Source: an uncultured Bacilli bacterium | GTDB lineage: Bacteria; Bacillota_I; Bacilli_A; RF39; UBA660 | Reading direction: 5' to 3' | Length of the DNA: 64,000 nt | Assembly: GCA_934098745.1 (NCBI GenBank) | Contig: CAKOPG010000006.1 | Span: forward strand, 1 to 64,000 | Shown here: positions 16,731-24,764 of the stretch, one piece after another | How positions within the stretch are numbered: the first letter of the stretch is position 1 | How the letters are laid out: every line of letters begins with the position of its first letter | The notes under the pieces: generated by a model | What the model was told of the DNA's origin: nothing | Seen by the model: only the letters and a program-made list of their open reading frames with translations | The model's database searches: none | Program-made: the position numbers and the translations under genes

Positions 16731-18908
16731 ATGTATGCTAATATAATAATCGAATATGGAAACAAAGCAATTGATAAAGAATTTACTTATATTGTTCCCA
16801 AAATATATCAAGACAAAATCAAAATTGGTCACCGAGTTAAAGTACCTTTTAATAACAAACTCATTGAAGGTTTCGTCCTATCCATCCAAGATAATTATGA
16901 TTCTTCTTATGAATTAAAAGAAATTAACTCTCTATGTGACGAAGAACCTATTTTAAATGAAGAGATGCTATCATTAGGAAACAAAATTCAAAAAAAAATT
17001 CTTTGTAGTAGGATATCCATTTATCAAGCTATGCTTCCCAAAGCTTTAAAAGCTTCCCATAAAACAAGCATTAGTATAAAAAAAGAACGTTACTTAAAAT
17101 TGATTGTTTCCAAAGAGGAAGCCCATGCTTATCTAAATAAAAATATTCGTTATCAAAATCAGGTTTCATTACTAGAAGATTTGCTGACTAACGACAAAAT
17201 AAAAGCTCCAACTATAAATTCTGCAATAAATACTTTAATTAAAAATAATATCATTGAACCTATTTATGGAGAAGTAAATCGTTATGAAGCTAAAACAACC
17301 GGTAAATATAAAATTATTTCATTAAATGAAGAGCAACAAAATGCTGTCGACAATGTTGAATTAAATACATTTAGACCATATCTTCTATATGGAGTAACTG
17401 GCTCTGGCAAGACGGAAGTATATATGGAATTAATTGCTAGAGTAATAAAAAATGGTAAAACCGCTATTATGTTAGTTCCAGAAATAAGTTTAACTCCGCA
17501 AATAGTTGATCGTTTTGTTACTAGATTTGGCGAGGATATCGCTATTTTACATAGCGGACTAAGTGAAACTGAAAAATATGATGAATATCGAAAAATTACT
17601 ACTGGAAAAGTAAAAATAGTTGTTGGCGCTCGTAGTGCTATCTTTGCTCCGCTTAAAAATATTGGAATTATTGTCATAGATGAAGAACATACGCAAACAT
17701 ATAAACAAGAGAATAACCCAAGATATCATGCTAGAGATGTTGCAATGTTGCGTGGCGAGTATTATAATTGCCCAGTCGTATTAGGCAGTGCTACTCCATC
17801 ATTAGAATCATTTGCTAGAGCCGCTAATGGTGTCTATACATTATTAAAGTTAACCAAAAGAGCCGGTTCTGGAACCATGCCAAAAGTAACTATTGTCGAT
17901 ATGAAAGAAGAAGTAAAAAAAGGTCATTTTATCCTATCTCAAAATCTCTATGAAAAAATAAAAGAAAAAATAAATAAAAATGAACAAATTATTTTACTTC
18001 TAAATCGTAGAGGATATTCATCCATGCTAACCTGTCGTGATTGTGGTACAGTATTAAAATGTCCCAACTGTGATATTTCCTTAACTTATCACAAAAGTAG
18101 TAATACCAACCGTTGCCATTACTGTAATTATAGTATTAAAAATATTCGTAAATGTCCTAGCTGTGGTAGCGATAATATTAAAGATTATGGTTTAGGTACC
18201 GAAAAATTAGAAGAAGAATTAAATAAAATGTTTTCTGCAAAAATCGTTCGTATGGATATGGATACCACCAGTAAAAAAGGTATGCATGAACAAATTATTG
18301 AAGACTTTGGCAATCATAAATATGATATTTTATTAGGAACTCAAATGATTGCTAAAGGGTTAGATTTTCCTCTAGTGACCTTAGTGGGAGTAATTAATGC
18401 CGATGCTAGTTTAAATATTCCAGATTTTAGAAGTGCTGAAACTACCTTTCAATTATTAAGTCAGGTGTCAGGAAGAGCCGGTCGTAGTAACTTATCCGGT
18501 GAAGTTATAATTCAAACTTATAATCCTGATCATTATAGTATTATTCATGCTAAAAACCATGATTATCTAAGTTTTTACAAAGAAGAAATGAAAATTAGAA
18601 AACTGTTAAAATATTCTCCATATTATTATTTAACTTTGGTTAATATAAGCAGTAAAGATTATGAAGAAGGGTTTAAAGAAGCTAATAAAATAGGTGATTA
18701 TCTAAGAAAAAATTTAAGCAAAGATACTCAAGTATTAGGACCATCTATGGCAAGTATTTTCAAAATAAATAATATTTTTCATTATCAATGTATTATTAAA
18801 TATAAAAAAGATCCCTTATTAACTGATACTTTAAAAAAAGTAGATGATGTTTATAAGGTTAATTCAAAAATTGATGTTTCAATCGACGTCGAACCAATAA
18901 GGGTGTGA
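16731..18908 (+). CDS. priA: Primosomal protein N' (replication restart helicase)
   Basis: A 725-residue superfamily 2 helicase. The N-terminal DNA-binding domain begins IIIEYGNKAIDKEFTY. Walker A is GVTGSGKTEVY, the DEAH-type box is DEEH, and the helicase C region has GTQMIAKGLDFP and QVSGRAGR. A zinc-binding insertion carries paired cysteines (CRDCG, CPNC, CHYC, CPSCG). PriA reloads the replicative helicase at stalled forks. The ATG is nine bases behind AGGTGAG. The methyltransferase gene follows four bases after the TGA stop, and the pair is likely an operon. Confidence 0.96.
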   Translation: MYANIIIEYGNKAIDKEFTYIVPKIYQDKIKIGHRVKVPFNNKLIEGFVLSIQDNYDSSYELKEINSLCDEEPILNEEMLSLGNKIQKKILCSRISIYQAMLPKALKASHKTSISIKKERYLKLIVSKEEAHAYLNKNIRYQNQVSLLEDLLTNDKIKAPTINSAINTLIKNNIIEPIYGEVNRYEAKTTGKYKIISLNEEQQNAVDNVELNTFRPYLLYGVTGSGKTEVYMELIARVIKNGKTAIMLVPEISLTPQIVDRFVTRFGEDIAILHSGLSETEKYDEYRKITTGKVKIVVGARSAIFAPLKNIGIIVIDEEHTQTYKQENNPRYHARDVAMLRGEYYNCPVVLGSATPSLESFARAANGVYTLLKLTKRAGSGTMPKVTIVDMKEEVKKGHFILSQNLYEKIKEKINKNEQIILLLNRRGYSSMLTCRDCGTVLKCPNCDISLTYHKSSNTNRCHYCNYSIKNIRKCPSCGSDNIKDYGLGTEKLEEELNKMFSAKIVRMDMDTTSKKGMHEQIIEDFGNHKYDILLGTQMIAKGLDFPLVTLVGVINADASLNIPDFRSAETTFQLLSQVSGRAGRSNLSGEVIIQTYNPDHYSIIHAKNHDYLSFYKEEMKIRKLLKYSPYYYLTLVNISSKDYEEGFKEANKIGDYLRKNLSKDTQVLGPSMASIFKINNIFHYQCIIKYKKDPLLTDTLKKVDDVYKVNSKIDVSIDVEPIRV

Positions 18909-18912
18909 TATT

Positions 18913-20103
18913 ATGAAAGTAAAGATAGATTCAATAGACCATTTAGGCACTGGCATAACCAAAGTAGATAACTTAATCACTTTTGTTCCCAAAAGTGTTC
19001 CTAATGATATTTGTGATATAACTATTATCAAAAAGCATACAAAGTATAATATTGCCAAAATTGACAAAATAATTGCTCAAAGTCCTCAAAGAATTCCTGC
19101 TATTTGTCTATACTATGACGTTTGCGGTGGCTGTCAAATAAGTAATTTAACTTATCAAGAACAACTACAATTTAAAAAAAATAAAATCATCAATATATTT
19201 CAAAAATATCTGAAATTAAACATATCACCAGAGATTGTTCATAGTGATAATATATATAATTATCGTAATAAAATAACCTTTAAAATATTTAATAATCATT
19301 TGTCCTTAGTAGATATCTTTAATAGACCAATTAATATCAAAAAATGCTTATTAGTTAGTCAAAAAGTTAACGATCTATGTGATTATATTGAAAGAGAAGA
19401 TTTATCTAAAGTAAGAAAGATTATAATTAAAGAATGTGATAATGGTTTAATATTAAATATTTCTGGAACAATGAATATAAACAATCTCACGAAGTTTTGT
19501 CTTTCTATATATAATGATAAAAAATGTTTATATTATAAAGAAGATGGTTATATAACTTTAAATGATATCAAATATCGTCTTTCAAATTTATCATTTTTTC
19601 AAATAAACACTCAAAATATTACTAAGTTATATGATCTAATTGTTAAATATGGTCAGTTTAGTAAAAAAGACAATGTTATTGATTTATATTGTGGTGTTGG
19701 CAGTATTTCTCTATATATCTCTAAATATATAAATAAGGTATTAGGTATTGAAATAATTCCTGATGCTATAGAAGATGCCAAATATAATGCTAAAATCAAT
19801 AATATCAATAATGCCACATTTTTATGTGGTGATGTTGCTAAGTTGATTAATAATCATAAAGACTATGATACAATTATTGTTGACCCACCGAGAATAGGCT
19901 TAGACAATTATACAATTGATATATTAAATAATGTCAAATCATCAAAAATAATTTATGTATCATGTGATCCTATGACATTGGTAAGAGATTTAAAAAAATT
20001 AACTAATTATAATTTAGAAGATATAACTTTAGTTGACATGTTTCCTCAAACTCATCATGTAGAGTGTGTTTCATTACTACAACGTAAAAGTTCTGAGAAA
20101 TAA
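18913..20103 (+). CDS. 23S rRNA (uracil-5-)-methyltransferase, RumA/RlmCD family
   Basis: A 396-residue SAM-dependent methyltransferase. An N-terminal TRAM-like region is followed by the iron-sulfur cysteines Cys65-x5-Cys71-x2-Cys74 (CLYYDVCGGC). The SAM motif is VIDLYCGVGSISLY and the catalytic cysteine lies in YVSCDPMTLVRDL. The family makes 5-methyluridine in 23S rRNA. It is somewhat short (RumA enzymes are 430-460), with a short TRAM region. The start is coupled to the end of priA through GGGTGTG. Confidence 0.9.
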   Translation: MKVKIDSIDHLGTGITKVDNLITFVPKSVPNDICDITIIKKHTKYNIAKIDKIIAQSPQRIPAICLYYDVCGGCQISNLTYQEQLQFKKNKIINIFQKYLKLNISPEIVHSDNIYNYRNKITFKIFNNHLSLVDIFNRPINIKKCLLVSQKVNDLCDYIEREDLSKVRKIIIKECDNGLILNISGTMNINNLTKFCLSIYNDKKCLYYKEDGYITLNDIKYRLSNLSFFQINTQNITKLYDLIVKYGQFSKKDNVIDLYCGVGSISLYISKYINKVLGIEIIPDAIEDAKYNAKINNINNATFLCGDVAKLINNHKDYDTIIVDPPRIGLDNYTIDILNNVKSSKIIYVSCDPMTLVRDLKKLTNYNLEDITLVDMFPQTHHVECVSLLQRKSSEK

Positions 20104-20149
20104 GTTTTTTCGATTGTTGTTAAAACTAAAAAAGTGCTATTTTTATAAA

Positions 20150-20243
20150 AAATAAAGAAGAATAAAATTAATAAGATTTAGATATTGTGAAACACATAAA
20201 AAAGATAAAGAATATATGAATAAGATAAATGCTAAAAAGTATT
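20150..20243 (+). pseudogene. Short coding-like remnant
   Basis: A stretch of about 28 codons ending at TAA (near 20243) reads like protein (RYCETHKKDKEYMNKINAKKY) but has no start codon or ribosome site and is preceded by a stop. It may be the tail of a decayed gene. The evidence is weak. Confidence 0.2.
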
Positions 20244-20279
20244 AATCATATTTTTTAAAGTAGTTTAGGAAGGTGAATT

Positions 20280-20939
20280 ATGAATTTAATATTTAGTATC
20301 ATGGGGTTAATTGGTGGGTTGTTATGTTGTGTTGGTGACATTCTCTTTGATTTAAAAGGAAAAGGCAATAAAAAACTAGGAACCTCAAAAAATATTGATA
20401 GTAATTGGAGCAAAATGTCCGAATGGAGATTCGGATTATCCATTATATTTGCTATGTTTGGAGTAATATTGCTAGGATTTGGATTCTATGCCATTGGCAA
20501 TATCGTTAGAGAAAATAATATATTATTATCTAATCTAATTTTAATAACCGGTTTTATAGGTTGTGTTGGTGGATTATTTATTCATTCTATGCTATGTATT
20601 CAAGCAGTAATTTATAAAAGAATTACTGATAATGGTAAAATAAATTATGAACTTGCTGATAACACATTAGAAGGATATTATAAAGTTATAATGCCTTCAT
20701 TCATGTTTCTATATTGCATCTTAATGATTGCAGATATATGCATAGCCATTTCAGTTTTAAGTGGGGCATTAAACGTACCTAAATGGATGGCTTTATTAAA
20801 TTCCATAGTATTTTTATTGATAGGTGTCTTGTTTAGAAAAATTAATCCTAATAAGTTTCAAGATTTACCAGGTATTATAATGCCTAGTTTAGGTTTAGCA
20901 ATGTTAGGTGTAATCGGAATAACTTCATGCTTAATGTAA
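20280..20939 (+). CDS. Six-helix integral membrane protein, DUF6796-like
   Basis: A 219-residue protein with about six hydrophobic helices. Conserved-looking charged spots include GDILFDLKGKGNKKLG after helix 1 and KMSEWRFGLS before helix 2. The pattern recalls the DUF6796 family of Firmicutes membrane proteins, but this is from memory and no function is known. The start has GGAAGGTGA upstream. The flanks on both sides are non-coding with coding-like fragments, which suggests an unstable or accessory region. Confidence 0.55.
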   Translation: MNLIFSIMGLIGGLLCCVGDILFDLKGKGNKKLGTSKNIDSNWSKMSEWRFGLSIIFAMFGVILLGFGFYAIGNIVRENNILLSNLILITGFIGCVGGLFIHSMLCIQAVIYKRITDNGKINYELADNTLEGYYKVIMPSFMFLYCILMIADICIAISVLSGALNVPKWMALLNSIVFLLIGVLFRKINPNKFQDLPGIIMPSLGLAMLGVIGITSCLM

Positions 20940-21215
20940 TATAAATTAAAGTTTATTAGTTTTGTCAACAATATTCTTTTAATATACATCTAAAAAATAG
21001 TAAATATATAAACAATATAAAAATGCAGTAACGGTATTTATAAAAAATACTTTAAATCAGATAACTATAACAAAGCTCTTCTTGCAAGAATTAAAATAAT
21101 ATGATAATATTTATTTACAATAAAGAAGGAAAAAATCTTCTAAAGTATGATTTATTGGTACTGTATATGCACCATATAATAAATAATAATATACAGAAAA
21201 ATAAAAGGAGTACAT

Positions 21216-21878
21216 ATGAAAAAGAAAAATATCATAATAAGCATAATATTAATAATATTATCAATAACGTTTACCATTCTAGTAAAAAGAATAGACGTAA
21301 AACCAATAGGACCAGACAATTCACTAGTTGGTTTTGCAAGTATTAATGAAACCGTTAAAAATTTAATAGGTCAAAATATGACATTTTACAAAATAACTGA
21401 ATATTTAGGAATGATTCCAATAATAATGGCCCTAATATATGTAATTATTGGATTAATTCAACTAATCCAAAGAAAAAGTTTCTTAAAAATAGATAAAGAA
21501 ATTTATGTCTTAGGAGCATTATATATAATAGTTTTAGGATTGTATATATTCTTTGAAAAATGTATTATAAACTATCGACCAGTATTAATTGATGGTGTTT
21601 TAGAAGCTTCTTATCCTTCCTCACATACATTAATGTCCTTATGCATATGTGGCAGTTCATTGCTTTTAAATAAAAAACTATTTAGTAGTAAAATAGCCGA
21701 TTTAGAAAATTATTTATCAATTATTCTTATCATTTTAATAGTTTTAGGACGCCTACTATCTGGAGTACATTGGTTTACTGATATTATCGGAGGATTAATT
21801 ATTTCCAGTGCATTATTGATGAGTTTTTATACCATTATCCAAAGTATTCCTCATAGAAGAATAAGAAGAAGACACTAA
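21216..21878 (+). CDS. PAP2-family membrane phosphatase
   Basis: A 220-residue membrane protein with the three PAP2 motifs: KCIINYRP, SYPSSHT and GRLLSGVHWFTD. The two histidines and the arginine form the active site at the outer membrane face. Likely substrates are undecaprenyl diphosphate, phosphatidic acid or phosphatidylglycerophosphate. The first motif is one residue shorter than the usual Kx6RP. There are about five or six helices. AAAGGAG sits before the ATG. The C-terminus is very basic (RRIRRRH). Confidence 0.88.
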   Translation: MKKKNIIISIILIILSITFTILVKRIDVKPIGPDNSLVGFASINETVKNLIGQNMTFYKITEYLGMIPIIMALIYVIIGLIQLIQRKSFLKIDKEIYVLGALYIIVLGLYIFFEKCIINYRPVLIDGVLEASYPSSHTLMSLCICGSSLLLNKKLFSSKIADLENYLSIILIILIVLGRLLSGVHWFTDIIGGLIISSALLMSFYTIIQSIPHRRIRRRH

Positions 21879-21989
21879 ACAATAACTTTGACAAATTATA
21901 AATTTAAACTACTTTTAATGAATGATGTTAATACTTGTCTATGGCAGTATTATATAACATTGATCAAAAAAGACAGGAGTGGATTATAA

Positions 21990-22604
21990 ATGGATAAATG
22001 GTTATCATGGATAATAGAAATACAGAGTTTAGCTCAAGCAGGTCTGGCATATACAAAAAATGTTTATGATATTGAAAGATATGAAAGATTACGTGAAATA
22101 TCAGCTGAAATGTTAGCTCAAAAAAGTACTTTAAGTTTATCAAAAATAAAAGAATTATTCTGTAGTGAAACAGGATATCAAACACCAAAATTAGATACCC
22201 GAGCCGCTATCTTTCAAAATGATAAAATATTGTTAGTCCATGAAAATAATGATACATGGTCACTACCTGGAGGTTGGGTTGACGTCTTGGAAACAATAAA
22301 ATCCAATACCATTAAAGAAGTGAAAGAAGAGACTGGCTTAGATGTTGAAACAATTAAAATAATTTCTATTCAAGATAGAAATAAACATAATAAACCTACA
22401 TATGCCTATGGAATATGTAAAGTATTTGTTTTATGTTCCCTAATTGGAGGTCACTTTATAGAAAATAATGAAACAACGGAAATAAAATATTTTTCCCTAT
22501 CTAATCTCCCAAACAACCTTGCAAATGAAAAGACGACTAAAGAACAAATTGCTATGTGTTTCAAAGCATATTATGATAAAAACTGGCAGACAGAGTTTGA
22601 TTAA
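21990..22604 (+). CDS. Nudix hydrolase with N-terminal Nudix-associated domain
   Basis: A 204-residue protein. Residues 1-65 resemble the helical NUDIX_N domain of YjhB-type proteins (WIIEIQSLAQAGLAYTKN). The Nudix box spans about residues 98-120 (GWVDVL...KEVKEETGL); the usual Arg of REUxEE is Lys, and the metal-binding glutamates are kept. YjhB-like enzymes hydrolyse ADP-ribose or nucleoside diphosphate derivatives. The ATG has AGGAGTGG upstream. The DUF1848 gene starts two bases after its stop, so the two form a coupled pair. Confidence 0.85.
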   Translation: MDKWLSWIIEIQSLAQAGLAYTKNVYDIERYERLREISAEMLAQKSTLSLSKIKELFCSETGYQTPKLDTRAAIFQNDKILLVHENNDTWSLPGGWVDVLETIKSNTIKEVKEETGLDVETIKIISIQDRNKHNKPTYAYGICKVFVLCSLIGGHFIENNETTEIKYFSLSNLPNNLANEKTTKEQIAMCFKAYYDKNWQTEFD

Positions 22605-22606
22605 TT

Positions 22607-23494
22607 ATGATTTTAAATGTTAGTGGTCGCACAGATATTGTAGCTTTTTATTCTGAATGGTTCTTTAATCGCTACAAAGAAGGTTTTGTTGATGTTAGAA
22701 ACCCATTTAACCCTAAATTGGTTAGCAGAATATATTTTGAAAATGTTGATCTAATATTTTTTTGTACCAAAAATCCTCTTCCTATTTTAAAAAGAATCCA
22801 TGAAATAAATAAGCCTGTAGTATTTCACGTAACCATAACACCATATAAAAGCGACATTGAACCAAACGTCAAAGAAAAACCAGAAATAATTAATGCCATC
22901 AAAGAACTATCACAAATTATTGGTGTTGATCATTTAGTAGTTAGGTATGATCCTGTGTTTATAAGTGATAAATATTCACTAGAATATCATATAAAGGCCT
23001 TTGATAGATTGTGTAATCTTTTAAATGGATATGTAAAAAAAATAATTATTTCTTTCATAGATAACTATAAAAATGTCAGAAAAAACCAAAAAATTCTTAA
23101 TATTAAAGAGTTTACCGAAGAAGATTACAAACAAATTGGCATAAATTTTAGTAAAAGTGCTAACGCCTTTGGAATGACTGTTCAAACCTGTTTTGAAGAT
23201 AGAAATTTAGTGGAATATGGCTTTAAAAAAGGAGAATGCCTTTCCCACGAACTATCTTATAAACTAACTGGGAAAACATATAAAAATTGGACAGCTAGAA
23301 AAGCCAAAAAATGTCAATGCGTCGAAATGGTTGATATAGGCGTATATAATTCTTGCCGTCATTTTTGTAAATACTGTTATGCTAACTTTGATGAACTTCA
23401 AGTAAATAATAACTACCACCTTCATGACCCCAATTCTACAATGCTAATAGGTTCATTAAAAGAAGATGATATTGTCAAAGAAAGAATAAAGTAG
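22607..23494 (+). CDS. DUF1848 protein with C-terminal Fe-S-type cysteine cluster
   Basis: A 295-residue protein. The start SGRTDIVAFYSEWFFNRYKEG and the FFCTKNPLPIL segment identify DUF1848. The chain looks like a TIM-barrel of radical-SAM size. Near the C-terminus, Cys250-x3-Cys254-x2-Cys257 (CRHFCKYC) has the radical SAM spacing, but it is at the wrong end of the chain; two further cysteines (CQC) precede it. The start is two bases after the Nudix stop. The reaction is unknown. Confidence 0.8.
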   Translation: MILNVSGRTDIVAFYSEWFFNRYKEGFVDVRNPFNPKLVSRIYFENVDLIFFCTKNPLPILKRIHEINKPVVFHVTITPYKSDIEPNVKEKPEIINAIKELSQIIGVDHLVVRYDPVFISDKYSLEYHIKAFDRLCNLLNGYVKKIIISFIDNYKNVRKNQKILNIKEFTEEDYKQIGINFSKSANAFGMTVQTCFEDRNLVEYGFKKGECLSHELSYKLTGKTYKNWTARKAKKCQCVEMVDIGVYNSCRHFCKYCYANFDELQVNNNYHLHDPNSTMLIGSLKEDDIVKERIK

Positions 23495-23541
23495 TTAAAA
23501 AATATATGATAAAACATAAAAATTGTAAAGGAGTATTAAAT

Positions 23542-23871
23542 ATGCCAACATTTGAAGATTTTGAAAAATTAGATATAAGAGTAGGCACAATTATTGAAGT
23601 AACAGATTTTGAAAAGGCTCGAAACCCATCATATAAACTAAAAGTAGATTTAGGTGATGAAATTGGTATAAAAAAATCATCTGCTCAAATAACAAAAATA
23701 TATCAAAAAGAAGATTTAATAGGCAAACAAGTATTGGCCGTAGTCAATTTTCCTAAAAGACAAATTGCCGATTTCATGTCAGAAATATTAGTATTAGGAG
23801 TTTATAGTAAACAAGGAGTAGTTTTAATTTCTCCAGATAGACCAACAGAAAATGGTGCTAAATTAGGTTAA
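23542..23871 (+). CDS. csaA: CsaA-like tRNA-binding-domain protein
   Basis: A 109-residue OB-fold protein of the CsaA family. It begins FEDFEKLDIRVGTIIEV and ends VLISPDRPTENGAKLG, both characteristic. CsaA binds unfolded protein and tRNA, and is proposed as a secretion chaperone. I chose ATG 23542, 12 codons inside the longest frame, because AAAGGAGT is seven bases upstream and the family starts there. A terminator follows. Confidence 0.9.
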   Translation: MPTFEDFEKLDIRVGTIIEVTDFEKARNPSYKLKVDLGDEIGIKKSSAQITKIYQKEDLIGKQVLAVVNFPKRQIADFMSEILVLGVYSKQGVVLISPDRPTENGAKLG

Positions 23872-23954
23872 CCATAATAAATTTTACAATTTAATAATTC
23901 AAGTACTACCAATTTCTATTAAAAATTTACTTTAAAAATAAAATATAAACAAAT

Positions 23955-24003
23955 AAACTGAAATTGCCCTCTAAATAGGATTAATATCAATTTCTGTTTT
24001 TTT
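23955..24003 (+). terminator. Terminator before the ABC transporter operon
   Basis: Twelve-base arms AAACTGAAATTG and CAATTTCTGTTT, one mismatch, about 21-base loop, then a T run. Confidence 0.65.
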
Positions 24004-24027
24004 ATATAATTAAAAAAGTTTTAAAAA

Positions 24028-24059
24028 GTCACTTATTTGTCACTTTAGTATATTATAAT
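24028..24059 (+). promoter_or_regulatory. Tandem regulator boxes and -10 of the ABC operon
   Basis: GTCACTT occurs twice as a direct repeat (24028-24034 and 24039-24045) with an 11-bp period, ending eight bases before TATAAT (24054-24059). No -35 stands at 17 bp. OmpR-type response regulators bind such one-turn direct repeats and replace the -35, and one is encoded downstream in the same cluster. Confidence 0.6.
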
Positions 24060-24090
24060 CATCTTGTAATCAAGAAAGGAGTTTTTATAC

Positions 24091-24762
24091 ATGGAAATAT
24101 TACGTGTCGAAAAATTAACTAAAATTTATGGAACTGGAAGTACCAAAGTAACAGCCTTAGATAATGTTTCTTTTACTGTAAATAAAGGAGAATTTGTTGC
24201 TATCGTTGGTGCATCTGGTTCCGGAAAATCAACATTACTTCATTTAATTGGCGGTGTTGATAGACCAACCAGTGGCAAAGTTTATATCGGAGACAAAGAT
24301 ATTTATCAAATGAACGATGATAAATTAGCAATATTCAGAAGAAGACAAGTAGGTTTGATATATCAGTTTTACAATCTTATTCCCATTCTTAATGTCGTAG
24401 AAAATATAACACTACCACTTGAATTGGATGGTCGCCAAGTACAAGAAAAAGAACTAAAAGAAATGCTTGGATTACTTGGATTAGAAAAAAGAAAAAATCA
24501 TCTACCCAATGAACTATCGGGAGGACAACAACAAAGAACATCTATAGGAAGAGCATTAATAACAAGACCAATGATTGTTTTAGCAGATGAGCCAACTGGC
24601 AATTTAGATACCAAAAACAGTAATGAAATAGTTGAACTATTAAGAAAATCTAACAAAGAATTAAATCAAACCATTATCATTATAACTCATAATATGGAAA
24701 TAGCTTCCATTGCTGATCGAATAATCAAATTAGAAGATGGCAAAATAGTATCGGAGGCATAA
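24091..24762 (+). CDS. ABC transporter ATP-binding subunit (MacB/BceA type)
   Basis: A 223-residue ATPase. Walker A is GASGSGKST, the Q-loop segment is GLIYQFYNLIP, the signature is LSGGQQQR, Walker B is VLADEPTGNLD and the switch His lies in IIIITHN. The NEL/GNLD features place it in the MacB/LolD/BceA class. It drives mechanotransmission through the FtsX-like permease encoded next. GAAAGGAG precedes the ATG. The permease gene starts two bases after its stop. Confidence 0.95.
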   Translation: MEILRVEKLTKIYGTGSTKVTALDNVSFTVNKGEFVAIVGASGSGKSTLLHLIGGVDRPTSGKVYIGDKDIYQMNDDKLAIFRRRQVGLIYQFYNLIPILNVVENITLPLELDGRQVQEKELKEMLGLLGLEKRKNHLPNELSGGQQQRTSIGRALITRPMIVLADEPTGNLDTKNSNEIVELLRKSNKELNQTIIIITHNMEIASIADRIIKLEDGKIVSEA

Positions 24763-24764
24763 AC

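Noticed and set aside
21101..21346. An 81-codon frame beginning 115 bases before the PAP2 gene
   Set aside because: It overlaps the PAP2 gene in another frame, lacks a ribosome site, and its second half is an out-of-frame reading of the PAP2 start.
23506..23541. Longer start of the CsaA-like protein
   Set aside because: It adds 12 residues not found in the family and places the ribosome site AAAGGAGT inside the coding sequence.
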